Below, one piece after another: positions 45,443-54,557 of a stretch of DNA of 64,000 nt. The position numbers and the translations under genes were made by a program. Origin of the DNA: Deltaproteobacteria bacterium HGW-Deltaproteobacteria-15. GTDB taxonomy: Bacteria; Desulfobacterota; DSM-4660; Desulfatiglandales; HGW-15. The notes under the pieces are model-generated. The model made no database searches. It saw nothing but the letters and a program-made list of their open reading frames with translations, and had not been told where the DNA came from. Each line of letters starts with the position of its first letter. Position 1 is the first letter of the stretch. The stretch spans positions 23,971-87,970 of the forward strand of contig PHBH01000034.1 of the NCBI GenBank assembly GCA_002840535.1, given 5' to 3'.

Positions 45443-47527
45443 TTAATAAGTGCTCAGTCTTCGATGTTCCTCCTCCTGCCTTGCGAAGAGCCCTCCCACA
45501 TACGTCAGGACGCCGGTAGCGCATTCATCGCAGTAGCCATAGGTTTTGATCAGGCGGTTCTTTACTTCGTTGATCTTTCTCTCCGTGTCCTCGTCTTTGA
45601 CCGTTTCCACCAGAGAGGAAAGTTTCATCGTGTCCTTTTGATCCTCGAACAGTTTTCTCCGTAGCGCCTTGTGAAGCTTTTCATTCGACTCGGCCCGGAA
45701 TTTTTCTCCTTCCATGGCGAGAGCGCCGATGTGATTCATAATTTCCCGCCGCCAGTCGTCTTTTTTGTTCTCGGTGATATCCACCTTTTCTTCCACGGAG
45801 CGCATCAGCCGTTCGTCCGGTTCGTCATCTTTTCCTGTAAAGCGGTTCGTGACCTTCTCCCCGCGCGTGAAGGCTTTGACGTTGTCAATGTAGTTTGCGC
45901 ACAACTTCTGAATCGCCTGTTCGTCGCCCAGGATTGCCTCCTGGACTTCCTCCCGAATCATTTCGTCGAATTCCCGTTCGACCACCCCCAACATCTCCAT
46001 GCACTTCTCCCGTTCGGTTGTGCTTATGGAGCTGTGCAGCTTCAGACCGTCGCGCAGTTCGTACATGAGGGTGAAAGGGTTTACGCACCGGTGCTCGCTG
46101 TTGATGACGGCGTTGGAGAACTTGTCCTGGATATATCTGGGCGAGATCCCGGTAAAACCCTCGTCAGGGTGCTCCTCGCGCAGTTTCTTGCAGACCTCCA
46201 ACGACCAGTTCTCCAGTTCCTGCCCATTGTAGAGTTTCATCTTTTGAACGATGTCCATTCCCGCTTCTTTGGGCGGCTCAATATGGGTCAGCACGGACCA
46301 CATCGCCGCCACTTCGATTGTATGCGGGGCGATATGGCTCTTGATGGTTTCCTGCCGGTAATCCCTCTCGTATATCTTTTTCTCATCCTCCAGTCTGATC
46401 ACATAGGGGACCGGGATCTGCGTGGTTCTGTCCTTCAATGCCAGCATGAGCTCGTTCTTTTCGAGCTTCTTCAAATCCGGAGGATTGGTGTGGGCGATAA
46501 TCACCTCGTCGATATCCATGTGACCCAGTTTCCTTGCCTTGATCCTGTGGGCCTGTGAGGCCTCAAGCAGATCATAGAGAAAAGCAACGTCCAGTTTCAA
46601 CCCCTCGATGAATTCCATGATGCCCCGGTTGGCTTTTTGAAATTCCCCTTCGAAATTGAAGGCGCGTGGATCGCTTTCTCTGCCATACTCGGCGACAGCC
46701 CTGTAATTCACATCACCCGTCAGCTCTGTCGCATCCTGATCCTTCTCGTGCTTTGGCTGAAGAGTGCCGATGCAGACCCTCCTCTTGTCGGAAATGATGA
46801 TGCGCCTCACCCGGACGTGATTTCTGATGATCTCCTGCCAGTTGCCGCGGTAGTGCTTCAGAAGTCTCGAAAAGGAATCGTCGCATTTCGGACACGGGTA
46901 ACACCAGCTCCGGACTCTGTAGTCGCTGTGGATGTTCTTGTTCAGCTCCCTGAGGGGATCGTCCGAAACGATTCCCTCTTCATAGATAAGACGCAGCAGG
47001 TTGATGGGATCGCAATGCATCTCGCATTCAACCTCTTCGTCGAATTCATTCAAGAAACCGAGACTCCTCCTGACGACATCGTTTGTTCCCTTTTCTGCAT
47101 ACCAGACTGTTCCGTAAAGACGCCCTTCGTCTCTCTTGGAGTAGTCCTCCAGGCCCAGTTTCAGCAGGTCGACCATGGAGGATTTGGAGGACCCTACAGG
47201 GCCGACCAGCAAGAGAATTCGTTTTTCCTGGCCATACCCCAGGGCGGCACTCTTCAACACATTCATGAAGGTCATAATGCTCCAGTCCAGTCCGAAGATT
47301 GCCTTGCCCACGGAGAACGGATCGTCGAAAAAATTGTAGTGGACATGTTTTTTGCCGTATCGGGAGTACTCACTCTGGCCATAGGACATGACCATGTCAT
47401 GCAGCCGTTGAAAGGAGTTCCGGGTGACCTCGGGATTCTTCAGGATAACGCCGAGGTACTGGTCGAAAGTGAGCAATTTGAATTTGTCTTTAGTGTCCAT
47501 GTTTCTGATTTTCTGTAAAAGTTCCAT
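45443..47527 (-). CDS. prkA: PrkA-family AAA+ serine kinase
   Basis: 694 residues. Walker A GPVGSSKSS at 109-117 within the AAA+ PrkA domain (TFMNVLKSAALGYGQEKRILLLVG) and the C-terminal PrkA kinase-like domain (about 430-650). PrkA homologues act in stationary-phase and nitrogen-stress responses, and Bacillus PrkA was described as an ATP-dependent protease or kinase. First gene of the prkA-yeaH-spoVR operon; ATG with GAGGTG upstream. Confidence 0.95.
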   Translation of the reverse strand: MELLQKIRNMDTKDKFKLLTFDQYLGVILKNPEVTRNSFQRLHDMVMSYGQSEYSRYGKKHVHYNFFDDPFSVGKAIFGLDWSIMTFMNVLKSAALGYGQEKRILLLVGPVGSSKSSMVDLLKLGLEDYSKRDEGRLYGTVWYAEKGTNDVVRRSLGFLNEFDEEVECEMHCDPINLLRLIYEEGIVSDDPLRELNKNIHSDYRVRSWCYPCPKCDDSFSRLLKHYRGNWQEIIRNHVRVRRIIISDKRRVCIGTLQPKHEKDQDATELTGDVNYRAVAEYGRESDPRAFNFEGEFQKANRGIMEFIEGLKLDVAFLYDLLEASQAHRIKARKLGHMDIDEVIIAHTNPPDLKKLEKNELMLALKDRTTQIPVPYVIRLEDEKKIYERDYRQETIKSHIAPHTIEVAAMWSVLTHIEPPKEAGMDIVQKMKLYNGQELENWSLEVCKKLREEHPDEGFTGISPRYIQDKFSNAVINSEHRCVNPFTLMYELRDGLKLHSSISTTEREKCMEMLGVVEREFDEMIREEVQEAILGDEQAIQKLCANYIDNVKAFTRGEKVTNRFTGKDDEPDERLMRSVEEKVDITENKKDDWRREIMNHIGALAMEGEKFRAESNEKLHKALRRKLFEDQKDTMKLSSLVETVKDEDTERKINEVKNRLIKTYGYCDECATGVLTYVGGLFARQEEEHRRLSTY

Positions 47528-47860
47528 GCTTCACCTCGTCTCTCTGGATCGTTTGAGAAAGAATGAACCCTTCTCAGCAAATCGTTTTCGAATGCCCATC
47601 CTCCCAATCGGGCCAGGGACCCGGATTGATTGTGCGCAGGAATTCCGGCGCACCAACATTGTTGCAGGAAGGCATGGTCCAATAAAATAGCTGAAACTAT
47701 GTAGATTGGAGTGGGATTCCTAGTATTCAAGGCTCAGAGCGAACAACGCGAGGAACAACTTCCTGCTCGCGGGCAGCTTGCCCGCCGCCCCTGGTGGGGT
47801 CATCTTCCTCGTCTGTCGTTGTGCTTCCCGGCCTTCACGCCTCCCGGCTTGTCCTCTTCA
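47528..47860. other. 333-base stretch upstream of prkA with no supported gene
   Basis: The divergently read ends of prkA (start at 47527) and the cardiolipin-synthase-like gene (stop at 47861). It must contain the prkA promoter but I cannot pick a convincing -35/-10 or sigma-54 site. Confidence 0.5.
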
Positions 47861-49324
47861 TCACATCCACCGTTCCACCAGAGAACCGATGGTCTCCATA
47901 ATCCTGCTTCCTACAGGCCTTTTTCTCCACTCCTCCAGTACGATCTTCCGGGACCTGCTTATGTCTCTCAGAAAGAGCTTTTCCATCCGGGCCCCGAATC
48001 TCCTCCCGACAACTATTGCATTGGCCTCGTGGTTGTACAGAAAACTGCGAAAATCCATATTGCTGGATCCCACCGTAGACCAGACTCCATCTATCACCGC
48101 GGTTTTTGCGTGGAGCATTGCATCTAGCCGTTCGTATACTTGTATGCCGTATTCCAGCAGGAACTCATAGTGAAAGCGGGAACAAGCCTGCACAAGGGTA
48201 TGGTCCGATACCCCTGGAAGAACCAGGCGAACGTCAACCCCTCTCAGCGCGGCCTGCCGCAAGGCATCGAGTAACTCTTCGCTTGGAACGAAATAGGCCT
48301 GAGTGATCCAGATCCGACTGCGTGCATTTTTGATTGCGGCCATGTAAGCCATGTACATCTCGTATCCTTCCCCGCCTGCAATTACTGGAACCGCCCGGAC
48401 GAGTTCATGGCCTTTCTCCTCCAGAAACGGGAAGTATCTGCCTCTTTCATAGCGGAGCAATCCCATCCCAGACTCAGCCGCCTTCTCGTTCCACACACGC
48501 AGAAAAGCCATCTGGAACTCGGCCGCTGCAGGACCTTCAATGCGGAGCTGAGTGTCTCTGTTCCTGAGCTTCCCGTTCTTTCCTCGGACTTTAGTGAAAG
48601 ATCCCCTCGCGTAACCATCCGCAATATTGATTCCTCCGGTGAAAACGACTTTTCCATCCACGATCAGGAGCTTCCGATGATTACGGAGATTCAGTCGCGG
48701 CGGATTCAGCACGCCGGGTAAATCCAAGGGGTGGAACTCTATGATTTCAATGCCTCCTCTCCGCAACCTTTCGAAAAATTCCGGAGAGCTCCCTCTGCTG
48801 CCGACCCCATCGTAGATGATCCTGACCTCCAATCCGTCGGAGCGTTTTTTGAGGAGAAGGTTCGAAAGTCTCCATCCAACAGAATCGTCGGAGAAGAGGT
48901 AGCTCTCTATATGGATATGATCCCGGGCATTTTCCATTGCCTGGAACATCGCTTTCAATGTTGCGGGAGTATCTACAAGCAGTTTTACCTTGTTTCCATG
49001 GATCAGCGGGTGTCCCAGGAGTTCCTGCTCCATCCTGAGAAAGCGTCTGACGTCCTCTGAGACCATCTCGTCTCCGGCGGTGAGTTCTACGACCGTTTCC
49101 GCAAATCCAGGTCCGTAAATTCCGCGGACTCCTTCCCGGTTCTCTTGCACCCAATTTCGATCCAGGCGGTTGCCTATCTCGGGCAGGGACGCACATCCAG
49201 GAAAAAGGAGCCATAACATCAGGACGGGCGAACATAACCTGATGAGAACGGCATGCGCTTTCTTCAGTATTATTTCTCGTCCTTCAAAAGAGATTCTCAT
49301 GACCAGCAGACGCTCCATTCTCAT
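47861..49324 (-). CDS. Cardiolipin-synthase-like phospholipase D protein
   Basis: 487 residues with two HKD motifs: NHRKLLIVDGKVVFTGG (about 210) and LHAKTAVIDGVWSTVGS (about 402), each followed by an N-x-D. A hydrophobic N-terminal segment ends in FPGC, which may be a lipobox, so it is probably membrane-anchored. The start is uncertain (ATG at 49324 or 49300; neither has a good ribosome site). Likely joins two phosphatidylglycerols into cardiolipin, or transfers other phosphatidyl groups. Confidence 0.88.
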   Translation of the reverse strand: MRMERLLVMRISFEGREIILKKAHAVLIRLCSPVLMLWLLFPGCASLPEIGNRLDRNWVQENREGVRGIYGPGFAETVVELTAGDEMVSEDVRRFLRMEQELLGHPLIHGNKVKLLVDTPATLKAMFQAMENARDHIHIESYLFSDDSVGWRLSNLLLKKRSDGLEVRIIYDGVGSRGSSPEFFERLRRGGIEIIEFHPLDLPGVLNPPRLNLRNHRKLLIVDGKVVFTGGINIADGYARGSFTKVRGKNGKLRNRDTQLRIEGPAAAEFQMAFLRVWNEKAAESGMGLLRYERGRYFPFLEEKGHELVRAVPVIAGGEGYEMYMAYMAAIKNARSRIWITQAYFVPSEELLDALRQAALRGVDVRLVLPGVSDHTLVQACSRFHYEFLLEYGIQVYERLDAMLHAKTAVIDGVWSTVGSSNMDFRSFLYNHEANAIVVGRRFGARMEKLFLRDISRSRKIVLEEWRKRPVGSRIMETIGSLVERWM

Positions 49325-49695
49325 AGAGTCACATAGGTATCAGGCACATTCTAAGTCGGCGACAATAGAGGGCAATAAGCGCACCCACGGTAATGCAGGG
49401 AGAAAAGGAGTGTATTTTTACGAATCAGAGGGGGTACGGTCCGGGTCAAGGGAGACTGCACATCCGACTGGTACAATACTGCATTCTTACGGAAGAAATA
49501 GGGTGAAACATCTATTTTATTCGGGCAATGAGGTGCCTAATCTGGTGCGATATCCCTGTATGCGATCGATTCCCCCGGTATGTCTCGTTTTTGAAGAAAG
49601 ACCTCCATGGCCAACCGCTGCTTCGTTTTCACAAGCTGAAGGTATTGCCGAAAACGAGAAAATGAACAGCATATATATGTATATGCAACAAGACG
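49325..49695. other. 371-base divergent spacer before the Mla operon
   Basis: AT-rich towards 49670 (CATATATATGTATATG). It separates the minus-strand cardiolipin-synthase-like gene from the plus-strand transporter genes and so should hold both promoters. No ORF or repeat is convincing. Confidence 0.5.
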
Positions 49696-50841
49696 ATGAT
49701 AAGCAGAGTCCAAAAGAAAGACAGTTCACAGGTCTCGATTCATGCAGAGGAAACTCAGCCTGGAGAGTTGCTGCTAAAGGTCTCCGGCCGTCTCGATGCC
49801 ACAACCACGGGCGGAGTATGGCGGGAAGCCATGCTCGGGATCGGAAGAGTCTCTCCAAAACACGTGGTGGTGGAGTGCTCAGGGATTCGGTACTGCGATA
49901 TCTCGGGGATCGGGTTTTTCATGGAAATCGGACGCCGGCAGCAGCGGCGGAACGGCACGTTCGAGATCGAGGGACTTCAAGAGGAGTTCCGTCAGCTCCT
50001 GGACCTCTTTGACCCCGAAAAGCTGGAGACGAAGCCTCCACAGGCCAAAGTGAACCTCGTGGAGCAGTTCGGAACCGTGTCCTACGGTGCGTGGCAGGAG
50101 ATCAAGGGTTTAATCGCTTTTCTGGGGCAACTCTCCGTTTCCCTTGTATCCGCGGCGAAGCACCCGCGGTCGGTGCGGTGGAAAGACGGCTTCCGGGCTG
50201 CGGAAAAGCACGGGGCCGACGCTCTCCCCATCGTAGCCCTGGTAAGTTTCCTTGTCGGCCTGATCATGGCCTTCCAGTCGGCCATTCCCATGAGACAATT
50301 CGGCGCCCAGATCTATGTGGCAAACCTGGTGGCGCTCTCAATGCTCCGGGAACTCGGACCTCTGATGACGTCCCTCATCCTTGCCGGCCGGACCGGCTCT
50401 TCGTTCGCCGCAGAACTGGGAACCATGAAGGTTCGAGAGGAGATAGACGCGCTGATCACAATGGGTCTTGAACCGGTCCGATTTCTGGTCGTCACGCGAG
50501 TGGTGGCCGGCTTCTTCATGACCCCTCTTCTTGCAGTGTTTGCCGATCTCATGGGGGTTGCGGGCGGAGGGGTTGTGATGCTGTCGCTCGGTTTTTCACT
50601 GGAGACCTACTATCATCAGGTTATCGGCGCCGTCACCTATGGCGACTTTCTGGGGGGGCTTGCAAAATCGTTCGCCTTCGGCCTGATCGTGGCAAGTATC
50701 GGTTGCGCCAGGGGACTTCAGACAGGAGTCGGGGCCGCAGCGGTAGGAGAATCCACAACCAAAGCCGTTGTAACCGGAATCATCCTGATTATTGTGGCGG
50801 ATGGCATTTTCGCGGTGATCTATTATTCCCTGGGTATCTGA
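49696..50841 (+). CDS. mlaE: MlaE-family ABC permease with N-terminal STAS domain
   Basis: 381 residues. Residues 15-110 form a STAS domain (VVVECSGIRYCDISGIGFF), the rest is an MlaE-type permease with about five membrane spans (LVGLIMAFQSAIPMRQFGAQIYVANLV, GRTGSSFAAELGTMKVREEIDALITMG). MlaE moves phospholipid at the inner membrane. The STAS-MlaE fusion replaces separate MlaB and MlaE. No clear ribosome site precedes the ATG. Confidence 0.93.
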   Translation: MISRVQKKDSSQVSIHAEETQPGELLLKVSGRLDATTTGGVWREAMLGIGRVSPKHVVVECSGIRYCDISGIGFFMEIGRRQQRRNGTFEIEGLQEEFRQLLDLFDPEKLETKPPQAKVNLVEQFGTVSYGAWQEIKGLIAFLGQLSVSLVSAAKHPRSVRWKDGFRAAEKHGADALPIVALVSFLVGLIMAFQSAIPMRQFGAQIYVANLVALSMLRELGPLMTSLILAGRTGSSFAAELGTMKVREEIDALITMGLEPVRFLVVTRVVAGFFMTPLLAVFADLMGVAGGGVVMLSLGFSLETYYHQVIGAVTYGDFLGGLAKSFAFGLIVASIGCARGLQTGVGAAAVGESTTKAVVTGIILIIVADGIFAVIYYSLGI

Positions 50842-51609
50842 ATGTCGGATCGAAATGGCGCCATCATACGAGTGGAACATCTCACCGCCGGGTACGAGGA
50901 TGCAGTCGTGCTCAATGACCTGACATTCGAAGTATATCGAGGCGAGATATTTTTCATCCTCGGAGGTTCGGGAAGCGGCAAGAGCACGCTCATGAAGAAC
51001 ATGGTCGGTCTCTATCGGCCTGCAACCGGCGTTGTTCTCATCGACGAAAGAGATATCGCAGCAGCCGAGGGCGACGATCGGCTGGACACGCTCCGGCTTT
51101 TCGGCGTGATGTATCAGAACGGCGCATTGTTCGGCTCGATGACGCTCCTTGAGAACATCCGGCTGCCTCTCGAAGAATGGACCGATCTGCCATCTGAGGC
51201 GATGGAAGTGATCGCACGGATGAAACTGCAGCTTGTAGGCCTAACAGGTTTTGAACACCACATGCCGTCCGAGCTCAGCGGAGGCATGCAGAAGCGTGCA
51301 GCTCTGGCACGGGCTATGGCGCTCGACCCGCAGATCCTTTTTCTGGATGAACCCACCTCCGGACTCGATCCCGTTCTATCGGCCGATCTGGATCGATTGA
51401 TCCTGCGGCTTTCGAAGACTCTGGGAATCACGTTTGTGGTGGTGAGCCATGCGCTTTCGAGCATTTATTCCATAGCGGATCGCGTGATCATGCTGGATAC
51501 GGATACGAAGAAGATTATTGCGGAAGGGCGGCCGCAGGAGCTTCGGGGACATTCAAACGAAGCGGTGCGAAATTTCCTGGATCCCCAATCTGCGGATCAG
51601 ACGGGGTGA
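50842..51609 (+). CDS. mlaF: MlaF-family ABC ATPase
   Basis: 255 residues. Walker A GGSGSGKST (41-49), signature LSGGMQKR, Walker B ILFLDEPTSGLDP and H-loop VVSHAL are all present. Starts immediately after the MlaE stop (no gap), so co-translated. Powers phospholipid transport with the permease and MCE protein. Confidence 0.95.
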   Translation: MSDRNGAIIRVEHLTAGYEDAVVLNDLTFEVYRGEIFFILGGSGSGKSTLMKNMVGLYRPATGVVLIDERDIAAAEGDDRLDTLRLFGVMYQNGALFGSMTLLENIRLPLEEWTDLPSEAMEVIARMKLQLVGLTGFEHHMPSELSGGMQKRAALARAMALDPQILFLDEPTSGLDPVLSADLDRLILRLSKTLGITFVVVSHALSSIYSIADRVIMLDTDTKKIIAEGRPQELRGHSNEAVRNFLDPQSADQTG

Positions 51610-51673
51610 ACGGCGGAGAACGCAATCTCTATCCGGGACACTCTTTAGGCGATTACATGGATCGAGGATCTCC

Positions 51674-52549
51674 TTGAAAACGAATTTCTTCAAGATAGGT
51701 TTGTTTGTGATTTCCGCGCTGGCAGTAGCGGTGGTGGCGGTGATCGTCCTTGGCGCCGGCTCCCTGTTCCGCGATGAGATCGTGGTGGAGACCTATTTTC
51801 AGGAATCGGTGCAAGGGCTCGGAGTGGGATCGCCCCTCACCTTCCGGGGGGTGCTGATCGGCCACGTGAGCGACATCACCCTCACCGGGAATGTTTATCA
51901 GACGACGCATCGGTATGCATTGGTTCGCTCATCCGTTCTGACCGAGATATTTCAGTTGAAGGGGAACGAGAATGCTTCATTGAGAAACGAGGTATCCAAC
52001 GGCCTGCGCGTCCGGCTTGCGCTCCAGGGTCTGACAGGGGCATATTACCTGGAGGCGGATTATGCGGACCCCGAAGCGAACCCTCCTCTTGCGATCGATT
52101 GGGATCCTGAACACCCCTACATCCCTGCCGTGCCGAGCACGGTCACCCGGCTCAGCGAGGCCCTCAACGGCATCCTGAAAAACCTGGAGCAGATAAACAT
52201 TCAGGGAATCACAACCAATCTCGAGAAGTCTCTGAGCACGTTGAGCTCTGTTCTGGAAAAGGGGGAAGTGGAGGGTATGGGTAAGGAAGCCCGGAACCTC
52301 CTCTCGGAGTTGCGCGAGACGAACAAACAGATATCAAAGGTCTTTGCGGGCGATGTGGAGTCAAGCCTCAATCAGCTTGAGATCACGCTCAAACGTCTGA
52401 GCGGACTGCTTTCCGGTCAGGAGCGGGACATAGAGGAAACCGTGAACAATTTCAGGGCAGCCTCTCAAAATCTCAGAGAGATCACGGAGAACCTGAGAAG
52501 AAATCCCTCACAACTCTTTTTCGGACAGCCGCCCGCTCGTGCCCGCTAG
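51674..52549 (+). CDS. mlaD: MlaD-family MCE protein
   Basis: 291 residues from a TTG at 51674 with CGAGG upstream; the open frame continues 52 codons into the end of mlaF and is not used. One N-terminal transmembrane helix (about residues 6-30), then the MCE domain (about 35-115, with VQGLGVGSPLTFRGVLIGHVSDI), then a long coiled-coil tail (about 180-270). Forms the periplasmic hexamer ring that binds lipid. Confidence 0.92.
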   Translation: MKTNFFKIGLFVISALAVAVVAVIVLGAGSLFRDEIVVETYFQESVQGLGVGSPLTFRGVLIGHVSDITLTGNVYQTTHRYALVRSSVLTEIFQLKGNENASLRNEVSNGLRVRLALQGLTGAYYLEADYADPEANPPLAIDWDPEHPYIPAVPSTVTRLSEALNGILKNLEQINIQGITTNLEKSLSTLSSVLEKGEVEGMGKEARNLLSELRETNKQISKVFAGDVESSLNQLEITLKRLSGLLSGQERDIEETVNNFRAASQNLREITENLRRNPSQLFFGQPPARAR

Positions 52550-52558
52550 GGGGAGTAC

Positions 52559-53206
52559 ATGAATCCTCACAAGCTTCTTCCTGTTCTCATACTGCTGGCT
52601 TTGGGCGCCGGGTGTCTTCCAATCTCGAAGGAGACTCCGGAAAAACGACAGTTTGTCCTGGATGTTTCACGGCCCTCCGGCGACAACTCCAAACCAATAG
52701 ACGCGGTCCTGCGCGTCAATGAATTCCGATTGTCCCCGCGGTACGAAGGAAGGGGATTGACCTACCGGGTGGATGATCTCACTTACAAATCCGACTTCTA
52801 CAATGAGTTCTTCATTTTGCCCGGACAGATGCTCGCCGAGGAGGCGATACAATGGCTGGATGAATCGGACCTTTTCGAGGATGTGGTGGGAGACTCCCTG
52901 AGCCAGGAAGCGTCCTATATGCTTGACGGCACCATTCAGGAGTTGTACGGCGACTATTCCTCCAATCCTGCAAAGGCGGTTCTGGAGATCGAATTTGTAC
53001 TGCTCAAAAGGGTGGAGGGAAGCGACAAAGTTTCGTTCAAGAAAGCATACCGGCAGGAACAGACTGCATCCGGCAAGTCTGCCAAAGAACTGGTCAGGGC
53101 ATGGAACCAGGGGCTGGCTTCAATACTGAAAACGTTCGAAGAAGATCTGCGGAAGAATTTAGATGCCACAGCCGTGTCAGAGAATTCCACGACCCGCTCC
53201 CCATGA
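52559..53206 (+). CDS. ABC-type transport auxiliary lipoprotein (PqiC-like)
   Basis: 215 residues with signal peptide and lipobox LGAGC (Cys19). Belongs to the ABC_trans_aux family that pairs with MCE proteins and brings lipid to or from the outer membrane. Starts 9 bases after mlaD, so it is the last gene of the lipid-transport operon before hgcA. Confidence 0.88.
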   Translation: MNPHKLLPVLILLALGAGCLPISKETPEKRQFVLDVSRPSGDNSKPIDAVLRVNEFRLSPRYEGRGLTYRVDDLTYKSDFYNEFFILPGQMLAEEAIQWLDESDLFEDVVGDSLSQEASYMLDGTIQELYGDYSSNPAKAVLEIEFVLLKRVEGSDKVSFKKAYRQEQTASGKSAKELVRAWNQGLASILKTFEEDLRKNLDATAVSENSTTRSP

Positions 53207-53325
53207 GAATGGAAGGGCGAACGGGCCTGTTTCATGTGTCGATGCCCTCGATATACTTGTAAAGCCTTTTTGTCTTCTGGTATTCTGCCACATTCATCTC
53301 AAAGGAGTGGAAAGTCCTTTCAACC

Positions 53326-53421
53326 ATGTCTCAAAACCAGACATCTTTAATAGAACTGAAAACGGCCCTTCCGGATACCTGTTCGAGCCCTCCCTGCTGA
53401 CCCAAGGCTGGAAAGACTCAG
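53326..53421 (+). other. Candidate UGA-containing N-terminal extension of hgcA
   Basis: From the ATG at 53326 the hgcA frame is open for 24 codons, then has UGA (53398-53400), then is open into HgcA. The peptide ends TCSSPPC-U-PKAGKTQ, a Cys-Sec pair in a Cys-containing tail. HgcA homologues often have cysteines in such an N-terminal tail (from memory). AAAGGAG is 18 bases upstream of the ATG; the intervening GAAAG/CTTTC hairpin might shorten it. Without recoding this would be a separate 24-residue peptide. Confidence 0.5.
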
Positions 53422-53429
53422 TTGAGTCT
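53414..53429 (+). promoter_or_regulatory. Putative SECIS hairpin of hgcA
   Basis: AGACUC (53414-53419), loop AGUU (53420-53423), GAGUCU (53424-53429): a perfect 6-bp stem. The stem starts 13 bases and the loop 19 bases after the UGA, with G second in the loop, the layout expected for a bacterial SECIS. The TTG sometimes taken as hgcA start lies in this loop. Confidence 0.5.
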
Positions 53430-54486
53430 CCCCTCTCTAGGCCAACCTTTCCTGACGGGATTTGTCCCGACCCCTGTCGGAAAAGTTCCGAGGGTTTACT
53501 CCGAACTCTCGGTTGCCGATCGAATCGGCGGGTTCGAGGCAAGATGGTCCATCGGCCGCATGCATTACACTGTCGAGCCGGGTCTCTATGCTCTTGGAAA
53601 TCCGGGCAAGGATGGACCGATATTCGTAACGGCCAATTACAAGATGAGCTTTGATTCCCTGCGCACTTCTCTTGCCGGGCGAAGCGGTTGGATTCTCGTG
53701 CTGGATACCAAAGGGATCAATGTCTGGTGCGCTGCGGGCAAGGGGACGTTCGGGACCGCCGAACTGGTCAGGCGAATTGAAATGAGTGGTCTGAAGGATA
53801 TCGTAACCCGCAGGGAGTTGATCCTGCCGCAGCTGGCAGCCCCGGGGGTGGCGGCCCATCTTGCAAAGAAGCTCTCGGGTTTCAAGATCGTCTATGGGCC
53901 CATACGGGCAAAGGATCTCCCGGCCTTCCTTGACGCGCGGATGTCGGCCACCCCGGAAATGCGCATCAAAACCTTTCCATTCTGGGAAAGGCTCGTCCTC
54001 ATTCCGGTCGAGCTGGTCAGCGCCCTCAAAGCAGCCGCGGTCCTCCTCCCTCTTCTTTTTGTCCTCAGCGGACTGCTCGGCCGTGGCGAATTCTTGTCGA
54101 GCGGTCTTGAACACGCCAAAACCTTTGTTCCTGCCGTGTTGCTGGCTATCCTTGGAGGCGCGGTATTGACGCCGATGCTCTTGCCCCGGTTGCCGGGTCG
54201 AGCCTTTTCCATCAAGGGGCTCCTGCCTGGGCTCTTGTGTGCGGCATTTCTTCTTATACTTCGATTGCCGGACACGGCGGGAAGCATGGGTACCGGGATC
54301 GGGACAGCGGCCTGGATGCTTCTGACGGTTGTTCTCACGACCTATCTGTCCATGAATTTTACCGGTGCTTCCACTTACACCTCTCTTTCCGGTGTAAGAA
54401 AGGAGATGCGACAGGCTGTTCCGCTGCAGGTGGCCGGCGGAGTGATTGGGATTGGCTTATGGATTTATTCGCTGCTTGCGTTCTAG
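53422..54486 (+). CDS. hgcA: Mercury methylation corrinoid protein HgcA
   Basis: Transfers a methyl group from its corrinoid to Hg(II), giving methylmercury. From the TTG shown, 354 residues: N-terminal corrinoid-binding domain of the CdhD type, with the cap-helix signature NVWCAAGK (Asn100 to Lys107, Cys103 being the cobalt-ligand Cys), then about five membrane spans (about residues 195-354). PVFVTANYKMSFD-like FVTANYKMSFD and VYGPIRAKDLPAFL are further family marks. The TTG has only a weak GGAAAG site; the upstream extension at 53326 may be the true N terminus. Likely source of the methyl group is the Wood-Ljungdahl branch. hgcB follows. Confidence 0.95.
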   Translation: MSLPSLGQPFLTGFVPTPVGKVPRVYSELSVADRIGGFEARWSIGRMHYTVEPGLYALGNPGKDGPIFVTANYKMSFDSLRTSLAGRSGWILVLDTKGINVWCAAGKGTFGTAELVRRIEMSGLKDIVTRRELILPQLAAPGVAAHLAKKLSGFKIVYGPIRAKDLPAFLDARMSATPEMRIKTFPFWERLVLIPVELVSALKAAAVLLPLLFVLSGLLGRGEFLSSGLEHAKTFVPAVLLAILGGAVLTPMLLPRLPGRAFSIKGLLPGLLCAAFLLILRLPDTAGSMGTGIGTAAWMLLTVVLTTYLSMNFTGASTYTSLSGVRKEMRQAVPLQVAGGVIGIGLWIYSLLAF

Positions 54487-54557
54487 CAGGCTGCTGACAA
54501 GCTCTCGAGGAGAGCACAGAACCGGTTATGACTCTACTAAGGATGTAAAGGACCGTT

